A stretch of 64,000 bases of DNA. Source: Rhodobiaceae bacterium (GTDB taxonomy: Bacteria; Pseudomonadota; Alphaproteobacteria; Rhizobiales; Tepidamorphaceae). The position numbers were made by a program, and so were the translations under genes. The stretch covers positions 310,001 through 374,000 of the forward strand of contig JACKJR010000001.1 of the NCBI GenBank assembly GCA_020637855.1, read 5' to 3'. Below, piece after piece: positions 60,000 through 64,000 of this stretch. Under the pieces are notes generated by a model, which was not told where the DNA came from, searched no databases, and worked only from the letters and a program-made list of their open reading frames with translations. How positions within the stretch are numbered: the first letter of the stretch is position 1; the number at the start of each line of letters is the position of its first letter.

Positions 60000-60803
60000 T
60001 TGAACGGGCGTCTGCTGGTATCCACGCCGCTGATCGCGGTGCTTCTCCTGCTCGGTAATGGCGAAGCCGGGGCAGGGCGCCTCGGCGACTTCGGCCGCCC
60101 CGAGCCGTCAATCATTACCGGTGCCATCCTGCCATGGATCGGCAACAAGCTTGCGGGCAAGCGCGGTGAGCCGGTTTCCCAATTTCAGCTGACCGATCAC
60201 GAGATGGAATTGCGCGCCCGCGCTTACACCATGTTCATGCCGAGCCATCGCGTGCGCTTCTTCGCCCGCCACCGCGCCGAACTGGTGCGCACCCGTGTAT
60301 GGCCGGATGAAAATTACACCGTCGACCCGACGGACTACTACGCCGCCTTGCGCGCCCAAGGCTTCATCTCTTCGGAAGCCCGCTACAATGCCATTGAACA
60401 GGCGGTTCGCGCCGATCTGGGGCTGATCGAACCGTTCATGGTTGAAGTCGAGCGTGTCTATGCCGACGACCGCAGACGCATGGACGCATTGTCGCGTGCT
60501 TCGTTGGCGTCGCCAGAGCTGTCGCAGAACGCCGAAGCCCGGATCTACGAAAACAGGCGTGTGGTCGACTGGGCGATCGTAGCCATGCAATGGCGTGTCG
60601 AAGCTTACGCCTATGCCTTGGAAATGACCCGGATCGAGGTGCCTTCGATCCGTGCGGTTGATGTCGAAATGGCGTTGACCCGTCTTGCGGCCGCGGTGGA
60701 CATCATGGCCGCCAGCGTTGATCGCATGGAAGGCGCCATCGTGGGGCCGTCTGCAGGAGATGGAAGTCCCGTCGACCTGAACGCGCCCGTCTACAAGCAC
60801 TGA
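60000..60803 (+). CDS. Secreted protein of unknown function
   Basis: 267 residues. A TTG start is supported by GGAGG 7 bases before it and by the signal peptide it yields (MNGRLLVSTPLIAVLLLLGNGEAGA). The mature part is helical and charged (ELRARAYTMFMPSHRVRFFARHRAELVRTRVWPDE). No family recognised. It converges tightly with the DUF1254 gene. Confidence 0.75.
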   Translation: MNGRLLVSTPLIAVLLLLGNGEAGAGRLGDFGRPEPSIITGAILPWIGNKLAGKRGEPVSQFQLTDHEMELRARAYTMFMPSHRVRFFARHRAELVRTRVWPDENYTVDPTDYYAALRAQGFISSEARYNAIEQAVRADLGLIEPFMVEVERVYADDRRRMDALSRASLASPELSQNAEARIYENRRVVDWAIVAMQWRVEAYAYALEMTRIEVPSIRAVDVEMALTRLAAAVDIMAASVDRMEGAIVGPSAGDGSPVDLNAPVYKH

Positions 60804-60810
60804 GCAGGAC

Positions 60811-61362
60811 TTACTCCGCCGGAACGGGCGCACACTCCGTTGTCTTTAGCGCCGCGACCACGCTCGGACGTGTGCTGGGCGTTTGCGCAAGCGCGCGGAT
60901 GATGATGTAGCCGCGCGTGAAAGGCACCGAAAGCTGTACGATGTCCGGCAGATTGGAGTCGGGATCTACGGTCAGTTCACGAGTCTGGCCAGGGTCGCGC
61001 AACTCGATGGACAACTTGCCATCGATGGCTGCCGTATGGGTCAGGCCGTAAAAATAGGCGCCGTTTTCGCGGTGGATCGAGAACGCCCAGTAAGGACTTT
61101 GCAGATTTGCCGTGATCCTGTGGGGCCCCCCGGCTAGATCAAAACGGCACACGCCGATCGGCAGATAAGGATCGAGATAGGGGGGGCGGTCTTTGGCTTT
61201 TTCTGCTTCCTCGATCAGATCCACATGCCCCTGTGGTGCATTGTTGTAGAGCACACCGAACGCGCTGGCAGGGGCCAGGCGCGGTATCCACAGGATCACC
61301 GTGATATGCACGGCAGCGGCAAGCAGCAGGACGGTGGCGACGAGCAGAACAAGCCTTGTCAT
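60811..61362 (-). CDS. DUF1254-family membrane-anchored protein
   Basis: 183 residues. N-terminal helix LVLLVATVLLLAAAVHITVIL, then FGVLYNNAPQGHVD and PYLPIGVCRFDLAGGPHRITAN, and the family end FTRGYIIIRALAQT. The ATG at 61362 overlaps the DUF1214 stop in ATGA and has GGGAG 7 bases upstream, which settles the start. Function unknown. Confidence 0.82.
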   Translation of the reverse strand: MTRLVLLVATVLLLAAAVHITVILWIPRLAPASAFGVLYNNAPQGHVDLIEEAEKAKDRPPYLDPYLPIGVCRFDLAGGPHRITANLQSPYWAFSIHRENGAYFYGLTHTAAIDGKLSIELRDPGQTRELTVDPDSNLPDIVQLSVPFTRGYIIIRALAQTPSTRPSVVAALKTTECAPVPAE

Positions 61363-61937
61363 TGGCATGCTCCCTTCACCAGCCGCGGCAGCTCTGCCCC
61401 CTCAAGATCGACGCCAAGCGCGACGGGTGTGTCGTAGAACCGCAGAAATAGCCGCATTGCCCCCTGGCCGGTCAACGGAATCCAGTTTCCGGGATATGGC
61501 TGCGGCGACAATGTAATTTCGAATGCGCCATCCGGGCGATAGATGATCTCGCTGCTGGACACCCCGGGGCGCTTGGAGGGGTTGTCGATGGTGAGCCGGG
61601 TTTCGGCATCATAGGCAACAAGCGTCCACCATTGCGCTGGCGGTGCCTTGCCGAAAATCCTGTAGGTGCAATTGCGCTGGAGCAAATCGCCTGAATCGTC
61701 GTCTGCGGCGGAAAAGGTGATCGACTGTCCGCCGACCAGCGGCAGTTCGCCCGAACGCGCGAATGTCGCCTGTGTGTAGGGATCCGCGTCGGGAAGCCCG
61801 GCATGCGCCCACGCGACCCAGCTTCCCCGCTTGATAGCCTCGAAACCGATACCGCGCTCCACGGCATGGAACGCAGACCAAAGGCCAAGCGCAAGCGCCA
61901 GAAAGGATACGCCGAAAAGCTGGAGCAGGAACAGCAT
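61359..61937 (-). CDS. DUF1214-family membrane-anchored protein
   Basis: 192 residues with an N-terminal helix (LQLFGVSFLALALGLWSAFH) and the family core WWTLVAYDAETRLTIDNPSKRPGVSSSEI, then NWIPLTGQGAMRLFLRFYDTP. DUF1214 and DUF1254 are often joined in one protein; here they are two coupled genes. Function unknown. Confidence 0.85.
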   Translation of the reverse strand: MLFLLQLFGVSFLALALGLWSAFHAVERGIGFEAIKRGSWVAWAHAGLPDADPYTQATFARSGELPLVGGQSITFSAADDDSGDLLQRNCTYRIFGKAPPAQWWTLVAYDAETRLTIDNPSKRPGVSSSEIIYRPDGAFEITLSPQPYPGNWIPLTGQGAMRLFLRFYDTPVALGVDLEGAELPRLVKGACQ

Positions 61938-62039
61938 GCGTCAGGTGTTTTTGTTTTTGCCGGCAGGGTTTTGCAGGCGAGCCTCGATAGCATGCGAATG
62001 AACGGTGCCGGGCCGTCCATGTCAATGCCGGCAGGCGGT

Positions 62040-64000
62040 TTATTGGGTTGCCGGTTGGGGCGCGGTGTCGATTGCCGAAACCTGATCTGTACGGATGGTG
62101 TTTCCGGTATTGAAGCGTGGTGCCGCCGTCAATGCCTCGGCAATGCCTTTCAGGACCTCGGCGGCTTCCTTCGTCAGAGTGGGGGCCCGCAGGCGCAGGC
62201 CGTCTTTGCCATCATCGGCAGCAGCAACCGGCAGGTTGCTGCCCTGAGCATAGCCCGCACCGGGGATAGGCTTGATCGCGACGCCTTCATGGGCAGCCAG
62301 CATCACCTGTTGCCATGTCATCGCCGGCAGTGAGCCGCCGGTGACGCGTCCTGTCGAGGTAAAGTCGTCATTGCCCATCCACACGGCAGCGGCGTAATTG
62401 CCGGTGAAGCCGATGAACCATGCATCGCGGTAGGCCTGCGTCGTGCCGGTCTTGCCGCCTGCGAGAATGCCCGGCAGCTGTGCCCGGCGCGCCGTGCCGT
62501 TGTTGACCACATTGACAAGCATCTGGTTCATCATCTCGGCCTTTTCGAGAGGAATGACCTGTTCGCGCTCGGGTTCATCGCGGTCGTGACTGTAGATGAG
62601 ATCGCCACGAGAGTTGCGCATCTCGACAATCGCATAAGGCGGGGTTCGCTTGCCGCCATTGGCGGTGGTCAGGTACCCGGCAAGCTGATCGATCACCGTC
62701 ACTTCCGATGGGCCGAGCGCCAGCGAACGCGACACCCGGATCGGAGTCTGAACGCCCATCGTCTTGGCCATCTCGGCGATATTGTCGCGGCCAAGCTGCT
62801 GCGACAGACGCACGGGGATCGTGTTGACCGACCGGGTCAGCGCCGTGATGATCGGCATGCGGCCGCGATAGCCGCCGGAATAATTGTGCGGACACCAGTT
62901 GCCGATACATATCGGCGCATCGGAGACGATAGAGTTCGGCTTGTAACCGTTCATCAGCGCCGTCATGTAGACGTAGAGTTTGAACGAGGAGCCTGGCTGG
63001 CGAAGCGCCCGGCTTGCCCGGTTGAACTGGCTGCGGCCGTAATCGCGTCCACCGACGACGGCATGCACCGCGCCGTTGATGTCGGCCAGCGCCATGGCCG
63101 CCTGCTTGACATGCCGCGCCTTGCTGTATTGGCGCAAGGTGCCCTCGACCGCGGAATCGGCGGCCTTCTGTAGGTCGGCATCGAATGCGGTCTTCACCGT
63201 CAGCACGAAGTCATGTCCGCCTTCGGCAAGCCTCTGCACTTCGTCATAGGCCCAGTCGAGATAGTAGTCCGGTGCCTTCTTCGTACTGCGATCGACGGCT
63301 TCGGCTGGTCTGCGCCGGGCGATCAGCACCTGGCCTTCGGTCATGAAGCCGGCCTGCACGAGGTTGGTCAGAACCTCGTTGGCGCGCGCGCGCGCAGCCG
63401 GTAGGTCGATATGCGGCGCATAGCGCGCCGGCGCCTTGAAAAGACCTGCGAGCATGGCCGCTTCGGAAAGGTTGATGTCGCGTACAGACTTGTTGAAATA
63501 GAACTGAGCGGCCGCCTCGACCCCGAATGCGCCGCCGCCGAGATAGGCGCGATCGAGATAAAGCTTGAGGATTTCCGCCTTGGTCAGGTTGGCTTCCAGC
63601 CAGAAGGACAGGAAGGCTTCCTTGATCTTGCGTTCAAGCGTCCGCTCGTTGCTGAGGAAGACGTTCTTGGCGAGCTGCTGCGTCAGCGTCGAGCCGCCTT
63701 CCACCACGCCGCCAGCGCGCATGTTGGAAATAATCGCGCGGAACGTGCCGAGAAAATCCACGCCGAAATGCGTGTAAAACCGCCGGTCTTCGGTCGCCAT
63801 GACCGCCTTGACCAGATGGTCGGGGATGTCGGACAGCGGCACGCCGTCATCATGGCGGATGCCGCGCCGGCCGATTTCGTTGCCATAGCGGTCGAGGAAG
63901 GTGACCGAGAACTGCTGGTAATCGCGCCATTCCTTCGTGGTGGCGCGGAAGGCGGGAATGGCGAAGGCGAGCAAAACGATAACGCCGGCAACGCCCAGCG
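62040..64000 (-). CDS. PBP1A-type bifunctional penicillin-binding protein (partial)
   Basis: About 653 residues visible; the frame runs off the right edge, so the extreme N-terminus is missing. A membrane helix (LGVAGVIVLLAFAIPAF) opens it. The glycosyltransferase shows VMATEDRRFYTHFGVDFLG and GGSTLTQQLAKNVFL. The transpeptidase has SxxK in PGSSFK, SVN and KTGTT (GGKTGTTQAYRDAWFIGFTG). It polymerises and cross-links peptidoglycan. The C-terminal tail is short and variable. Confidence 0.94.
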   Translation of the reverse strand, partial: LGVAGVIVLLAFAIPAFRATTKEWRDYQQFSVTFLDRYGNEIGRRGIRHDDGVPLSDIPDHLVKAVMATEDRRFYTHFGVDFLGTFRAIISNMRAGGVVEGGSTLTQQLAKNVFLSNERTLERKIKEAFLSFWLEANLTKAEILKLYLDRAYLGGGAFGVEAAAQFYFNKSVRDINLSEAAMLAGLFKAPARYAPHIDLPAARARANEVLTNLVQAGFMTEGQVLIARRRPAEAVDRSTKKAPDYYLDWAYDEVQRLAEGGHDFVLTVKTAFDADLQKAADSAVEGTLRQYSKARHVKQAAMALADINGAVHAVVGGRDYGRSQFNRASRALRQPGSSFKLYVYMTALMNGYKPNSIVSDAPICIGNWCPHNYSGGYRGRMPIITALTRSVNTIPVRLSQQLGRDNIAEMAKTMGVQTPIRVSRSLALGPSEVTVIDQLAGYLTTANGGKRTPPYAIVEMRNSRGDLIYSHDRDEPEREQVIPLEKAEMMNQMLVNVVNNGTARRAQLPGILAGGKTGTTQAYRDAWFIGFTGNYAAAVWMGNDDFTSTGRVTGGSLPAMTWQQVMLAAHEGVAIKPIPGAGYAQGSNLPVAAADDGKDGLRLRAPTLTKEAAEVLKGIAEALTAAPRFNTGNTIRTDQVSAIDTAPQPATQ

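Noticed and set aside
1..64000. tRNA, rRNA, tmRNA or known riboswitch
   Set aside because: No cloverleaf, T-arm consensus or rRNA stretches were seen by eye; a covariance-model scan would be needed to be certain.

Overview
The window reads as chromosome of an alphaproteobacterium of the Hyphomicrobiales (rhizobial) group. The grounds are the GC-rich, densely packed genes and several families typical of that order: MucR with a CxxD zinc-finger variant, the mucR / DUF6456 / sufE / DUF5330 / DivJ-like kinase / DUF1491 / DUF2336 neighbourhood, a class 3 (Rhizobium etli type) asparaginase, a TIGR03808-like Tat-exported beta-helix protein, and dispersed rhizobial palindromes. No rRNA, tRNA or CRISPR array was seen.

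Left part (1-8690): a truncated FecR-domain giant adhesin on the minus strand faces a type I secretion operon (TolC-like, LapB-like ABC transporter with a degenerate C39 domain, HlyD-like adaptor). About 8.9-36 kb holds metabolic and stress genes: asparaginase, AidB, thiolase, SodB, a ProC-like reductase, a branched-chain aminotransferase, cytochrome c' with a diheme cytochrome, an M20 dipeptidase, a HerA-like ATPase, two-subunit methylmalonyl-CoA mutase with its chaperone MeaB, pyroglutamyl peptidase and glutaryl-CoA dehydrogenase. Interspersed are secreted proteins of unknown role, among them a von Willebrand factor A protein with five roughly 64-residue C-terminal repeats.

36.6-40.7 kb is an array of four tandem paralogous predicted outer-membrane proteins. 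They are separated by spacers of 200, 198 and 197 bp, with a conserved leader in front of each gene. 41.4-49 kb is a ten-gene Mrp-type cation/proton antiporter operon of unusual layout: E, F, G, a separate MrpA-tail protein, B, C, then three large antiporter-like subunits and one small membrane protein.

At 50287-52625 a complete IS1595-family element is inserted, with perfect 24-bp inverted repeats and an 8-bp target duplication. Besides its transposase it carries a protein with a HEPN-type R-x4-H motif, three candidate small proteins and a segment dense in potential hairpins. It sits just upstream of a gene with a DnaA-C-terminal-like DNA-binding domain. The right part holds the cell-cycle/SUF neighbourhood, a DUF1214/DUF1254 pair and a PBP1A-type penicillin-binding protein that runs off the right edge.

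The strongest candidates for undescribed biology are the passenger genes of the IS1595 element and the tandem outer-membrane family with its conserved leader.
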